Shown: one piece after another, positions 26,977 through 37,076 of the stretch
How positions within the stretch are numbered: position 1 is the stretch's first letter
Layout of the letters: each line of letters opens with the position of its first letter
Source of the DNA: Bacteroidota bacterium
GTDB lineage: Bacteria; Bacteroidota; Bacteroidia; Chitinophagales; Saprospiraceae
Length of the DNA stretch: 64,000 bases
Assembly: GCA_024642665.1 (NCBI GenBank)
Contig: JAHEAR010000001.1
Location: 9,152-73,151 of the forward strand
Direction: 5' to 3'
Notes under the pieces: model-generated
What the model saw: only the letters and a program-made list of their open reading frames with translations
Database searches by the model: none
What the model was told of the DNA's origin: nothing
Program-made: the position numbers and the translations under genes

Positions 26977-27558
26977 GTGAACATAGAAACCCGGCAAAAT
27001 ATTATAGAGCAGGCGATCTCCTTTCTTCAAAAAGGAAGTGTCATTCTCTACCCTGCAGATACCATTTGGGGCATTGGTTGCGATGCTCAGAATGAAGAAG
27101 CTGTTAAGCAGGTATATCAGATCAAAGGTCGAAGTTTTAACAAACCATTGATTGTCCTTGTTTCCAATATTCCTCAATTGTATGATGTCGTTGCATCTGT
27201 TCATCCCAGAATTGATACTTTATTGACCTTACATGAACGACCACTCACGATCATTTACCCAAAAGCCAGAAAAGAATACAGCCATCTGACTGCACCGGAT
27301 GGAAGTCTGGGTGTCCGGGTAGTTAAAAATTGTTTTTGCCATGATCTCATTGAGGCCTATGGCAAACCTCTGGTTTCAACTTCCGCCAATATTTCAAACG
27401 CACCCTCTCCCATTAACTTTGGATCGATCAGTTCCGAAATTATCAGTATGGTTGATTATGCACTGCCTGCTTTTACCGAAAAAGGCATGACAAGAACAGC
27501 CTCTGTCATTGCCAAATATGATGAGAACGGAGAATTAGACTTTTTGCGAACCGTATAA
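26977..27558 (+). CDS. L-threonylcarbamoyladenylate synthase (TsaC/Sua5/YrdC family)
   Basis: This makes threonylcarbamoyl-AMP from threonine, bicarbonate and ATP for the t6A37 modification of ANN-decoding tRNAs. The 193-residue YrdC fold shows YPADTIWGIGCDA, the KGR motif IKGRSFNKPL and the STSAN motif. There is no C-terminal Sua5 domain, so it is TsaC-like in size. The start is GTG at 26977 (MNIETRQNIIEQA). It is divergent from the PKD gene and convergent with the CtpA-type protease, whose stop is 4 bp away. Confidence 0.93.
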   Translation: MNIETRQNIIEQAISFLQKGSVILYPADTIWGIGCDAQNEEAVKQVYQIKGRSFNKPLIVLVSNIPQLYDVVASVHPRIDTLLTLHERPLTIIYPKARKEYSHLTAPDGSLGVRVVKNCFCHDLIEAYGKPLVSTSANISNAPSPINFGSISSEIISMVDYALPAFTEKGMTRTASVIAKYDENGELDFLRTV

Positions 27559-27561
27559 CAC

Positions 27562-29157
27562 CTATTCCGATACGACAGCCTCCTGAATACTCAATCCAAT
27601 CATTCGGCGGGCTTTTTGAACGACTGGATCTGTATCATTAAAACCTCTGTACCACCCTTCTTCACCGGTTTGATACGCTACTAATGTTGCTTTCGCAATT
27701 CTGAGTAAATCCTCCTGATGCTCCATCAGATAATTTTTCATCACCCATCTTTCCTCCTCCGGTTTTTTTGAAATGATATCTGCCAAATTATTCAGAATCA
27801 CCGAATCTGATGGAAGCTCTCTTTTGATTCGATCTAACTGATCAAGGGAAACAATCTTTCCATCATGATAGATGATATTGTAGCGAATAGCATAAGCGGA
27901 TATGATATCCATCCAATCACGCATATAAGGATTTGACCAATTAATTGAATCCCCCATGATGATATCCGGCGTGATTCCTCCCCCGGAGTACACCAGCCTC
28001 CCATTGTCCGTTTTGAAAACCGCATTCGTATCCACCACGTACGTCGAGTCATAAGGCTTTTGAATACACCTGCCTGATGGTGTAAAGTATTTGGAAACCG
28101 TCATTCGCAGAATACCACCATTTGAAAGTTCATATTGCTCCTGGACTAATCCCTTGCCATATGTTGGTGCACCAATCACAAGACCTCTGTCATGATCCTG
28201 AAGACAACCGGCGATGATCTCACTGGCAGATGCAGAACCCTCATTGATCAAAACAACTACATCATGAATGGTGAAAAAGATTTTGCCGGTACTCTTGTAT
28301 TCATTTCGTTTCTGGTTAGCTCCTTCTGTATAGAGCAGCAGTTTTCCCTGCTCTTCAAATATTTGTGATAAAATATTAACGGCTTCACTTAAATAGCCTC
28401 CGGGATTATCGCGTAGATCCAAGAGAAGATTTTTTGCACCTTCCTGGGTCGCCATCCGTTCCCAGTGATCCATAAATTCGCGATACGTCGTATTGGTAAA
28501 CCGCTGAATCTTGATATAGGCAGTCACTGAATCAAGCATATAGCCTGCCACAACACTGGGCACATTGATTTTATCTCTGATCACCTCCACCTCATGCGTT
28601 TCACTGTCCATCATCGGCTTGATCGTCAATAACACTTTCGAACCGATTTCACCCTTAATATGCCCAAGAATATCTTCTTTAGCCATAGAGTCCTTTCCGA
28701 TAGATTTTCCATTCACGGCAAGAATATGATCCCCTGGACGTAAACCCACCTTTTCCGCGGGGCTATCGCGTTTTGGAAATAATATAACCAGACTATCCTC
28801 TATAAAGGCTACTTCAATCCCTATTCCAACATAGTTGCCGGAGGTTCGCTCATTGAGGGATTCCACTTCATCCGGTGGAATGTAATGAGTATGCGGATCT
28901 AAATCTTTTAAAATGGAGTTAATGGCGTGCTCTACAAGTTCATCAGTGGAGACTTCTCCGACGTATTTTGTTTCAATAAATCTGATGATTTCTTCTACCT
29001 GCTGTCCATTGTAATGGGTTTTGGAAAATCCACTTTCCTCATTGCCATCATGTGATCCGGTATTGGCGAAACCGATACCTGCCAACATTCCGATGACCGT
29101 CATTACACTGAGCAAAAGGGGCTCCCAAACTTTGTACTTCCTACCTGTTTCCGACAC
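27562..29157 (-). CDS. S41 family C-terminal processing peptidase
   Basis: At 531 residues, it has an N-terminal membrane anchor or signal (about 12-32), then a PDZ domain (about 105-180) and an S41 catalytic core. The Ser-Lys dyad is S310 in NEGSASASE and K335 in PTYGKGLVQ; the spacing of 25 matches Tsp/CtpA. It degrades or trims proteins in the periplasm by recognising C-termini through the PDZ domain. The C-terminal 130 residues are helical and typical of Bacteroidota CtpA. It is a single gene; no exact TAnnTTTG element was seen upstream. Confidence 0.93.
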   Translation of the reverse strand: MSETGRKYKVWEPLLLSVMTVIGMLAGIGFANTGSHDGNEESGFSKTHYNGQQVEEIIRFIETKYVGEVSTDELVEHAINSILKDLDPHTHYIPPDEVESLNERTSGNYVGIGIEVAFIEDSLVILFPKRDSPAEKVGLRPGDHILAVNGKSIGKDSMAKEDILGHIKGEIGSKVLLTIKPMMDSETHEVEVIRDKINVPSVVAGYMLDSVTAYIKIQRFTNTTYREFMDHWERMATQEGAKNLLLDLRDNPGGYLSEAVNILSQIFEEQGKLLLYTEGANQKRNEYKSTGKIFFTIHDVVVLINEGSASASEIIAGCLQDHDRGLVIGAPTYGKGLVQEQYELSNGGILRMTVSKYFTPSGRCIQKPYDSTYVVDTNAVFKTDNGRLVYSGGGITPDIIMGDSINWSNPYMRDWMDIISAYAIRYNIIYHDGKIVSLDQLDRIKRELPSDSVILNNLADIISKKPEEERWVMKNYLMEHQEDLLRIAKATLVAYQTGEEGWYRGFNDTDPVVQKARRMIGLSIQEAVVSE

Positions 29158-29472
29158 GTATTTTATTTACTTTACTGTTTGGCAAGCATGATACGCAACA
29201 ATAAATATCCGAACCAAACCAACTTTAAAGTCGCAAATATCATTGTTTTAACTGATTTAGGTTTTATAATTAGACTAAATCGGGTCTTATTATGCTTAAT
29301 ACAGAGATTGTCCGACTCATTTCCTGCCTTATTAATGTAAATAGACATATCCTCAGTGTACATTATCAAGGACTTTCAGGACAGTTGATTGCCTTTTTAT
29401 AGTTTTGGGGGCTGTAAGCTGAAAAACTTCTTTAACGCTAACCGCTCTACTTTGTCTATAAATGTATTTGAA
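29158..29472. other. 315-bp divergent intergenic region (CtpA-type/sortilin-like)
   Basis: AT-rich, with only short overlapping ORFs that I do not believe. TAGTTTTG at 29400-29407 fits the TAnnTTTG -7 element for the rightward gene and would give a leader of about 66 nt. Nothing else was recognised. Confidence 0.45.
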
Positions 29473-32361
29473 ATGAAGATTTATCTCCTCTTGATGATCA
29501 GTTTGTTGCTAATGCAGGAAGCCGTAATCGCCCAGAACTATCCGACGCCAACTTCGTCCGATGACCAGCTATCCGGATATCAGCAAAGACTTTTATTGCA
29601 GGATTCTTCATTTTTCGCCGGATTACATTTTACCAATATCGGGCCCACAGTATGCAGTGGACGAGTTGTGGATATCGATGTAAATCCCAACAATCCAAAT
29701 GAAATGTACATTGCCTATGCCTCAGGAGGACTTTGGTATAGCAATAATAATGGAACTACAATGCAACCTATATTCGATCACGAAGCGAGTATGACGATAG
29801 GTGATATTGCCGTAGACTGGAACACGGGAGTTATATGGGTTGGTACGGGAGAAAATAATTCAAGCAGATCTTCTTATTCAGGTGTCGGCATCTACAAAAG
29901 CACTGATAAGGGAAAATCCTGGACCTGGAAAGGTTTGGGAGAAAGTCAGCACATAGGCAGAATTGTCCTTCATCCTTCAAATCCAAACATACTTCATGTG
30001 GCCTGCCTCGGCGCGCTATACACTGAAAATGAAAATCGCGGTGTGTATAGTAGCTATGATGGCGGTTCGACCTGGTATAAATCATTATACATCAATGCAG
30101 AAACCGGCGCTATAGATCTGGTCATGGATCCTTCCAATTCAAATGTACTTTACGCAAGTACCTGGGAACGTTCGCGAAAGGCGTGGAATTTTGAAGAAGC
30201 AGGAAAAGGGTCCGGCATTTATAAATCAACCAATGCAGGAAAATCCTGGTCTCTGCTATCTGATGAAAACAATGGCTTCCCGACCGGTGAAGGCGTAGGG
30301 CGTATCGGACTGGAAATTGTAAAAAGTAAAAGCGGAACTATTCTTTATGCCGTAGTAGATAATCAGCAAACCCGACCTGAGAAAGCTAAGGAATCAGACA
30401 AATTAACAAAGGCTGAGTTAAATGAAATGTCAGTGGATTCTTTTTTAGCGCTGACTGATAAAATGATTGCTTCTTATCTGGAGGAGCAGGGATTTCCTGA
30501 AAAGTACACCGTGGACACCATCAGAACTTTAATAAAAAAGGGCACCATCACCCCTGCCACCCTGGTCGAGTATACACAGGATGCTAATAGCCAATTATTC
30601 GACACCGAGATCATCGGTACCGAAGTGTATACCAGTACCAATAATGGAAAGTCATGGCACAAAACACACGAAGGGTATCTGGATGATGTATTCTATACGT
30701 ATGGTTATTATTTTGGCCAGATTCGTGCTTCACAGCGCAACCCGAAAAAATTATATATCATGGGTGTTCCGATTCTTAAGTCTGAAGATGGAGGAGCCAC
30801 CTGGACATCCATTGGTGGTAGAAATGTGCATGGGGATCATCATGCCCTTTGGATCAATCCAAAACTGGACGGCCATCTCATCCTCGGCAATGATGGCGGT
30901 CTTCATATAAGTTATGATGATGGCATGAGTTGGATGAAATGTAATCATCCACAGGTAGCTCAATTTTATAGTGTAGCCGTTGATATGGCTAAACCATATA
31001 ATGTCTATGGTGGATTGCAGGACAATGGCGTTTGGGTAGGACCATCAACCGCCATTGCAAATGATGCGTGGCAGGCCTCGGGACATAATCCATACAAAAC
31101 AATCATGGGCGGAGATGGCATGCAGGTGGCTGTGGATACCCGTGACAATAACACCGTTTATACCGGATTTCAATTCGGAAATTATTATAAAGTTTCGCGT
31201 AGCGATGATCGTGAGGAATCACGTATCACGCCGGTTCACGATTTAGGACAAAGACCCTATCGATGGAACTGGGAATCCCCCATTCACTTATCCAATCACA
31301 ATCAGGATATCCTGTATATGGGGGCAGATCGTGTCTTCAGATCCTTTGATCAGGGGCAACACTTTGATGCGATTTCTGATGATCTGACCTCAGGTTCCAG
31401 AGAAGGTGATGTAGCGTATGGTACTATCGTGTCTCTGCATGAGTCCTCATTAAAGTTTGGTTTGCTCTACGCAGGAAGTGATGACGGACATGTACATGTC
31501 ACCAAAGATGGCGGGAATACATGGAAATTAATTTCTGCAGAATTACCGGAATCCTTATGGGTGAGTAGTGTATTTGCAAGTGCGCATGAAGTAGGAAGAG
31601 TTTACATTTCTCTGAATGGATATCGTTTTGATCACTTTGAAAGTTATGTGTATAAATCGGATGACTACGGAGACCATTGGACGCGGGTGGCTACAAGCCT
31701 GCCTGCCGAACCTGTCAATGTAGTCAAAGAAGATCCTGTCAATGAGAATATCATATACATCGGAACAGATCATGGACTATATGTTTCATTAGACCAGGGA
31801 CAACATGTTATGCTGCTTGGTGACCTGCCTTTTGTGCCGGTGCATGATCTTGTCATCCACCCAAGGGATAAGGAATTGGTAGCGGCTACACATGGTCGTT
31901 CACTCTACAAAGCGAATGTGCGTTATCTCCAGATGCTACGCCAGGATATGGGTGATACGCTCACGTGTTTTAATGAGAAAGGAGAAATGTTTTTCAGTAC
32001 CCGATTTGGAAATCGATCAGCTTCCTGGATGGAATATAATGAACCTTCTTTTACCTTTCCGGTTTTTACTACGTCAGAAGGCAAAGGGCTACTGCAGGTT
32101 TATAGTGATAGTCTTTTAGTGTATGAGGAACCCATTGAATTAAAGCGAGGATTAAGCGAGTATACCTATCATTTGGAAATGCAGGAATCAGTAGTGAATA
32201 CGCTAAACGAAAAGGTAGCTGAGAAGAATCCTGAAAATGAGACTATCGCCAAAAAAGCGGATAATGGAAAATATTATCTGATACCTGGAGATTATCAGAT
32301 TAAAATTTCCCGGGAAAATAATCAGTCAGAAGTTTTATTAAAAGTTAAATCAAGAGATTAA
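29473..32361 (+). CDS. Secreted VPS10/sortilin-like BNR-repeat protein
   Basis: I start at the inner ATG (MKIYLLLMISLLLMQEAVIAQ), which gives a clean signal peptide; the ORF-track start 28 residues upstream would bury it. The roughly 940-residue mature protein is a beta-propeller made of BNR/Asp-box repeats (SSYDGGSTWYK, STNAGKSW, SEDGGATWTS, TKDGGNTWK, KSDDYGDHW), as in sortilin/Vps10 domains and the glycosyl-hydrolase-like proteins common in Bacteroidota. The enzymatic activity is unknown; many relatives are annotated as glycosyl hydrolase without proof. The C-terminal 100 residues may form a separate domain. DUF3817 follows 10 bp downstream. Confidence 0.83.
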   Translation: MKIYLLLMISLLLMQEAVIAQNYPTPTSSDDQLSGYQQRLLLQDSSFFAGLHFTNIGPTVCSGRVVDIDVNPNNPNEMYIAYASGGLWYSNNNGTTMQPIFDHEASMTIGDIAVDWNTGVIWVGTGENNSSRSSYSGVGIYKSTDKGKSWTWKGLGESQHIGRIVLHPSNPNILHVACLGALYTENENRGVYSSYDGGSTWYKSLYINAETGAIDLVMDPSNSNVLYASTWERSRKAWNFEEAGKGSGIYKSTNAGKSWSLLSDENNGFPTGEGVGRIGLEIVKSKSGTILYAVVDNQQTRPEKAKESDKLTKAELNEMSVDSFLALTDKMIASYLEEQGFPEKYTVDTIRTLIKKGTITPATLVEYTQDANSQLFDTEIIGTEVYTSTNNGKSWHKTHEGYLDDVFYTYGYYFGQIRASQRNPKKLYIMGVPILKSEDGGATWTSIGGRNVHGDHHALWINPKLDGHLILGNDGGLHISYDDGMSWMKCNHPQVAQFYSVAVDMAKPYNVYGGLQDNGVWVGPSTAIANDAWQASGHNPYKTIMGGDGMQVAVDTRDNNTVYTGFQFGNYYKVSRSDDREESRITPVHDLGQRPYRWNWESPIHLSNHNQDILYMGADRVFRSFDQGQHFDAISDDLTSGSREGDVAYGTIVSLHESSLKFGLLYAGSDDGHVHVTKDGGNTWKLISAELPESLWVSSVFASAHEVGRVYISLNGYRFDHFESYVYKSDDYGDHWTRVATSLPAEPVNVVKEDPVNENIIYIGTDHGLYVSLDQGQHVMLLGDLPFVPVHDLVIHPRDKELVAATHGRSLYKANVRYLQMLRQDMGDTLTCFNEKGEMFFSTRFGNRSASWMEYNEPSFTFPVFTTSEGKGLLQVYSDSLLVYEEPIELKRGLSEYTYHLEMQESVVNTLNEKVAEKNPENETIAKKADNGKYYLIPGDYQIKISRENNQSEVLLKVKSRD

Positions 32362-32371
32362 ATAAAAAATA

Positions 32372-32674
32372 ATGGAATCCAAAAAAACATTTTCCACGTT
32401 TAGAAAAATTGCCTTTTTTGAAGGTCTTTCTTTTCTGGCGTTATTATTTATTGCCATGCCCTTAAAATACCTCATGGACATGCCCCTGGCCGTCAGAATC
32501 ATGGGAAGTATTCATGGCGCTCTGTTTGTTGCCTTCGTCATCTACCTGTACCTCGTGTATAATGATTATGGAAAAAATACGAAATGGATGATTAAAGCGT
32601 TTGTGGCGTCTGTCATTCCTTTTGGCACGATCATCATGGATAAGGAATGGAAACAGGAAGAACTGGCTATCTAA
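32372..32674 (+). CDS. DUF3817 membrane protein
   Basis: This 100-residue protein has three or four hydrophobic segments and the DUF3817 pattern FRKIAFFEGLSFLALLF, PLAVRIMGSIHGALFVAF and VASVIPFGTIIMDKEW. It is an inner-membrane protein of unknown function. It lies between the sortilin-like gene (10-bp gap) and the S4-domain gene (9-bp gap), so the three may form one transcript. Confidence 0.88.
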   Translation: MESKKTFSTFRKIAFFEGLSFLALLFIAMPLKYLMDMPLAVRIMGSIHGALFVAFVIYLYLVYNDYGKNTKWMIKAFVASVIPFGTIIMDKEWKQEELAI

Positions 32675-32683
32675 TCTTTCAAA

Positions 32684-33082
32684 ATGGCTGACAAGGTTAG
32701 AATCGACAAGTATTTATGGGCGATACGGATTTTTAAGTCGCGCAGTCTGGCTACCGAAGCCTGCAAAAATGGCAAAGTCAAATTGCATGATACTTCCGCT
32801 AAACCTTCCACACTGATTGTTCCGGGTGATGTCATTGATGTCATCAAGGATGGATTCCGATTAAAGTACAAGGTTATCACCTTACTTGAAAAAAGAGTGT
32901 CCTCGGTGCTGGCGAAACCTTGCTATGAAGACCTAACACCGGAAGAGGAAATTTTAAAATACAAAAGCTGGTTTATCGGAAAAGCTGCCCCGGAACGTCG
33001 GGATAAAGGAACCGGTCGTCCCACAAAAAGAGAACGTCGGGATATAGATGATTTCAAACTGTATTACGATGGGGAAGATTAA
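32684..33082 (+). CDS. S4-domain RNA-binding protein (Hsp15/HslR-like)
   Basis: At 132 residues, the S4 fold occupies residues 1-60 (MADKVRIDKYLWAIRIFKSRSLATEACKNGKVKLH), followed by a basic tail (RRDKGTGRPTKRERRDIDDF). In E. coli, Hsp15 binds 50S subunits carrying stalled nascent chains. Here that role is inferred from similarity of layout only. Probably cotranscribed with the DUF3817 gene upstream. Confidence 0.88.
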   Translation: MADKVRIDKYLWAIRIFKSRSLATEACKNGKVKLHDTSAKPSTLIVPGDVIDVIKDGFRLKYKVITLLEKRVSSVLAKPCYEDLTPEEEILKYKSWFIGKAAPERRDKGTGRPTKRERRDIDDFKLYYDGED

Positions 33083-33122
33083 ACGATAGCATACACATTC
33101 CTCAGACCGTTTTTTTCTTACT

Positions 33123-34292
33123 TCAATTCCCGTGCTCCCGACCAAGCTCCTTGCCGGATTGAACAGCCTTGTCCAGTTCTAAATCTTCTTCAGTTTGCAG
33201 ACTGACTAACTTTCGCCCCGGAGCAACAGGTTGCCCGGCATCTACCCAAGCCGTATACCATAAATCACCCACAGACTTGACGGCCAGTCGAAAACGATCC
33301 TCCACCATGTGATCCATCGCCTGATCATAGGCTCGGGCAAAACCTTCACATTGTGTACGAACGGTTTTGTCAAGACGGTTATCAAAACACCATTGTTTAT
33401 CAGAAGGAAAGGTTATGCTCAATTCTTTTTCAAGCCCTAATACTTTTTCCACTTCCTTATGACTGCTCAGCACGATATCCCAAAAATAAGTTTCCGGATC
33501 ATTGACATACGTCGCCTGCCCAACGATCATATCAAATTCGTCAATGGCAAATAATTCCGGAATTCTACTTTCCCAAAAAGCATGGATGCCCAGCTGATCC
33601 GTGAGTTGACCATTATAGTTTGACGTAGTATGCAAAGGCACGCAGGCATCGGCTATATAATGTCCAAATTCAGCAGAGGTGCGCAATACTTTGTTCAGAT
33701 CATTCTCTTTAAACGCTGCGGTCAGTCGACGCAACATGGATTGCAAATGGAAGGGCACAATCCCATGCGCAGAAAATACATCCGCTATATATATTGTCGA
33801 ACGACCATCACATATCAGGTCGGGAAAAAGTTTCGTTACGCTGTCGCATGGAATCGTCGCGTCATCTTCATAATACTGACGCAGATAAAATTTTCTAACC
33901 AAATTCAAACGTGCTTTATGATCCGACAGACTATCCTTCCATTGTTCATAGGGATAAGCCTTTATCAGAAAAGTTGTATCGCTTCCGGCGAGCGTATACA
34001 ATTCAACATTTAAGGCCAGGACTTCGTCCCATTTTCTGGGCACGTGGTCAAAAGACTTGTCACCCCAATGATCAAGATCTATATAATGGCGGACTGCTTC
34101 ATGTTTTGTGGCATATCTCCTTTTGTCCGGATCTACTGCATGATCCGCCAGATAATCTATATACGGCTTATACCATGCGATCATTTCTGTCGGTACGGTA
34201 TAGACGGCTACCCGATTGATTAACCGATGGCCAAAAAAACCCCAGTCGGCACTACTGATGATTGTGATGATATAAATCCAGGTGGCAATCAT
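33123..34292 (-). CDS. Zinc-dependent phospholipase C-like protein
   Basis: This 389-residue protein has a short N-terminal hydrophobic signal and the S1/P1-nuclease/PLC fold pattern: WGFFGHRLINRVAVY with the zinc-binding Trp-N-terminus-like region, EAVRHYIDLDHWG, AEFGHYIADACVPLHTTSNYNGQ and GIHAFWESRIPE. The His/Asp ligands of the three-zinc site appear conserved. It likely acts outside the cytoplasm; the substrate (phospholipid or other phosphodiester) is not known. It overlaps the DUF4340 gene by 4 bp and is the last gene of the gld-containing run. Confidence 0.82.
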   Translation of the reverse strand: MIATWIYIITIISSADWGFFGHRLINRVAVYTVPTEMIAWYKPYIDYLADHAVDPDKRRYATKHEAVRHYIDLDHWGDKSFDHVPRKWDEVLALNVELYTLAGSDTTFLIKAYPYEQWKDSLSDHKARLNLVRKFYLRQYYEDDATIPCDSVTKLFPDLICDGRSTIYIADVFSAHGIVPFHLQSMLRRLTAAFKENDLNKVLRTSAEFGHYIADACVPLHTTSNYNGQLTDQLGIHAFWESRIPELFAIDEFDMIVGQATYVNDPETYFWDIVLSSHKEVEKVLGLEKELSITFPSDKQWCFDNRLDKTVRTQCEGFARAYDQAMDHMVEDRFRLAVKSVGDLWYTAWVDAGQPVAPGRKLVSLQTEEDLELDKAVQSGKELGREHGN

Positions 34293-35272
34293 TCACCGAA
34301 AAAATAATCATAGGATCGAAATGCACCTTTCATCACTTCATGCTGACCAAGCATAAAATCCCTTCCTTCATAATTAATAAAATAGCGCGATACCGGCGGA
34401 GAAAATTCAGATGGGTTTGGTGTTCGTATAGGATAGAATGTTAATTTAGAAGTACTGTCATCATAGATCATACGCATTTCGAGGAACGGTACCGACTGCA
34501 ATACGCTGTCCCTTTCCGGAGCATCATTCATGAAGTCTTCGCAAGCGAGTTTACTGAGAATGGTATAATACGATTTTACTCTGTTGTTGACCTCTCCATT
34601 TTTTCGGGGAGTCGTGGAAAATAACGGAGCCACTTCATAGGAATTCCCTTTGTGAAAGATCATAAAGCTATGCTCTCGCTGAAGGGGATAATGGACTTTC
34701 AACGTATCTATTTTTTCATTGTCTTCCATCCAAAAGCGCACATCACGCCAGTCTACCGGCCTGAGTTCATATCGGGCGCGAAGTCCTCCATCAAAACCAG
34801 GTTGATACAGACAATAAGGTTGGGAAGTGCCTTCTTTAAGAAAATAAGTGCCTCGTTCGTCCTGTGTGACGCCGCCTACATAATAGTTCAATAGTTCTTT
34901 TCCCGATAGATCAAATATTTCAACATGAATCCCGGAGACAGCCATCGTTGGAAGAATATTAGCAATGGCAGCTTTGTTAGGGATATGTTCCAAGTGTTGC
35001 GTTTGAATCCCTCTTAGCAGATGATCAATGGTCGATTGTCTTGCTCTGTGCAGACCATTGATCAGCCAATGATCGCCTGATCTTGTCAAATCAGATCTGG
35101 AACCATCCTTGTGTGAAAGAATGATCCTTCCGATTTGACTGATATCTTCAATTTTAAAATTACTCTCTGCTCTGTCGATGTTATTGGAAACATCTTCTTT
35201 ATTGGTGTACAGGTAAAAAACGCCAATGGCTGCCAAGGCCAGGACAATAAGAAGTAAGATATTTTTATTCAT
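34289..35272 (-). CDS. DUF4340 domain protein downstream of gldG
   Basis: At 327 residues, it has an N-terminal membrane anchor (MNKNILLLIVLALAAIGVFYLY) followed by a periplasmic all-beta DUF4340 domain (SRSDLTRSGDHWLING, YYVGGVTQDERGTYF, WRDVRFW). DUF4340 proteins commonly sit beside GldG/ABC-2-type exporters in many phyla, so a role with the GldAFG transporter is likely. It lies 79 bp after gldG and overlaps the phospholipase C-like gene by 4 bp. Confidence 0.85.
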   Translation of the reverse strand: MNKNILLLIVLALAAIGVFYLYTNKEDVSNNIDRAESNFKIEDISQIGRIILSHKDGSRSDLTRSGDHWLINGLHRARQSTIDHLLRGIQTQHLEHIPNKAAIANILPTMAVSGIHVEIFDLSGKELLNYYVGGVTQDERGTYFLKEGTSQPYCLYQPGFDGGLRARYELRPVDWRDVRFWMEDNEKIDTLKVHYPLQREHSFMIFHKGNSYEVAPLFSTTPRKNGEVNNRVKSYYTILSKLACEDFMNDAPERDSVLQSVPFLEMRMIYDDSTSKLTFYPIRTPNPSEFSPPVSRYFINYEGRDFMLGQHEVMKGAFRSYDYFFGE

Positions 35273-35351
35273 TTTTCAATTTATGTCGACTACCCTAAGG
35301 CAGTATGAAACGTATAATTTTTTGTTCAATCATTCCAACCAACATTTGTCA

Positions 35352-37070
35352 TCAGGCGGCCGGTTGATGGTACTTTCGTCTTCTTAGAAATTGATACAAC
35401 AATCCAAGGATTAAAATCATCCCTAAAGGTCCCAGTATATTAATGAGTTGCCATTTGACACCTTCTTCTTTTGCCTTTACCGTATTTAAAAGACGTAATT
35501 TAATATCCTTTGATCTGGCTTCCAGCACGCCCGACTCATCCAGCATATACTCAATCGCATTTAGCAGAAAATCTCTGTTTCCGGTGAATGTGGTGTTTTC
35601 ATATTTATTGTATCCTAAAGGTGCCGTTTCACCGGTACCGGTATTGACAAGATTTTTAATGATATCACCATCAGTGACGACGAGTATTTTCGCAGAATCT
35701 CCGGAGGCTTTATACGTCAGACCGGCATTATCAAGGACTTGCAATTGTTCGTTGGAGAGTCTGTTTTGGTAAAAGGACTCAAAGGCGCCTTCCAGCATCA
35801 CCGCAAAAGACTGAGGTCCTTTGTTAAATAATTTTGGATCCGGTTCTTCACGAAGAATATCAAAATTCAAACGCACCGGGGTCATTTGTATTCTACTGTA
35901 TGGCGAAGAGGTAAGCAAAATAGTTTTTTGAATATCCGTAGCGGTCTGAATGGTATCAATACTGCCGGGAAATTCGAGTTGTATTCTGTCTAATCCCTTG
36001 GTGATGGGATGATCGGAGATCGATGAAATCAACGGATGATAATACCATGGAAATAATTCCGTCTGAGGTTTATCCCCCTGCATGCCCACCACCATTGGAA
36101 TGCGTGTACATTGAACATCAAGCACCAGATTTGTATTGATTCTGGCCCCCAGTTTAAACAACAACGGATTCAGGTTTACATCATTCGGAGGTGGAATAAA
36201 GAATTTATTATTTCCAATACTATCCAATGAAACAATCAAGGGGTCAATGAGAAAAATAACATGCCCGCCATGCATGATATACTGATCCAGCATAAAAAGT
36301 TTTACCTCCGAAAACGCTTTCATTGGTTTCGCTATGATCAGTACTTTGATTTCTTTCGGAATTTGGACGACACTATCCAAATCAATTCGGTTGACCGCAT
36401 ACGCATTGGTCAAATCTTTTTCAAAAGCAGCCGTTTGAAAACGATTGAGCTCACCCTGACCGGTAGTGAAGGCAACAATCCGTTTACTTTTTGCTTTGAT
36501 TTTTTGAATTCCATCAGCCAGCTTATATTCCAGCAGGCTTATACTATTGTTCAGAATGACTTCTTTATCAGCTCCCGGTATATCATCCTGCAAAAGGGTT
36601 ACAGGAATACTCCGGGTACCATAGTTGATGATCGCAAAAGGATAAATATACTGCGCCGAAGCACCGGCCGCATCACTGATGCGAAGCTTGGTTGGAATGA
36701 GTCCATCTTTTGCCAGCTGATTTCGCCGATCATTTACTTCTTCGATGGTCCCATCATTAGGATTTTCAAAATTGTATTCTATTTGTGGGCTTACCTGCGC
36801 AAACCTCCTCAACATATCTTCAGTAGATTCCTGCAAACGTTTAAATCCGGCAGGAAACGTTCCATCAAGGAGCACCTTGATATAGATTTTATCCTCCAAT
36901 CCATTCAACAAGGTTTTTGTGGCCGGAGACAACGTAAATTTTCTCTCCTCCGTTGCATCAATCGTAGTGTGCAACCATTGCGAACCAATATAAAACAGCA
37001 GCAGGATGCCGGAAATCAGCAAACCTGAGGTCAATACCTTTTTATGTTCGGTTGAAAATATTTTTGCCAT
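35352..37070 (-). CDS. gldG: Gliding-motility ABC transporter auxiliary protein GldG
   Basis: At 572 residues, it has an N-terminal helix (about 12-30, LTSGLLISGILLLFYIG) and a C-terminal helix (about 543-562), framing a periplasmic ABC-type substrate-binding-like domain (starting KFTLSPATKTLLNGLEDKIYIKVLLDG). In Flavobacterium johnsoniae GldA, GldF and GldG form a transporter required for gliding. The gene follows gldF after 6 bp. The export substrate is unknown. Confidence 0.93.
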   Translation of the reverse strand: MAKIFSTEHKKVLTSGLLISGILLLFYIGSQWLHTTIDATEERKFTLSPATKTLLNGLEDKIYIKVLLDGTFPAGFKRLQESTEDMLRRFAQVSPQIEYNFENPNDGTIEEVNDRRNQLAKDGLIPTKLRISDAAGASAQYIYPFAIINYGTRSIPVTLLQDDIPGADKEVILNNSISLLEYKLADGIQKIKAKSKRIVAFTTGQGELNRFQTAAFEKDLTNAYAVNRIDLDSVVQIPKEIKVLIIAKPMKAFSEVKLFMLDQYIMHGGHVIFLIDPLIVSLDSIGNNKFFIPPPNDVNLNPLLFKLGARINTNLVLDVQCTRIPMVVGMQGDKPQTELFPWYYHPLISSISDHPITKGLDRIQLEFPGSIDTIQTATDIQKTILLTSSPYSRIQMTPVRLNFDILREEPDPKLFNKGPQSFAVMLEGAFESFYQNRLSNEQLQVLDNAGLTYKASGDSAKILVVTDGDIIKNLVNTGTGETAPLGYNKYENTTFTGNRDFLLNAIEYMLDESGVLEARSKDIKLRLLNTVKAKEEGVKWQLINILGPLGMILILGLLYQFLRRRKYHQPAA

Positions 37071-37076
37071 CAGCTA

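Noticed and set aside
29172-29369. 65-residue minus-strand ORF between the CtpA-type and sortilin-like genes
   Set aside because: No similarity pattern, signal peptide or domain; the sequence is AT-rich intergenic.
36261-37028. 255-residue plus-strand ORF opposite gldG
   Set aside because: It is a shadow of gldG: composition is odd (runs of Arg/Phe/Ile), there is no recognisable motif and gldG itself is well supported.
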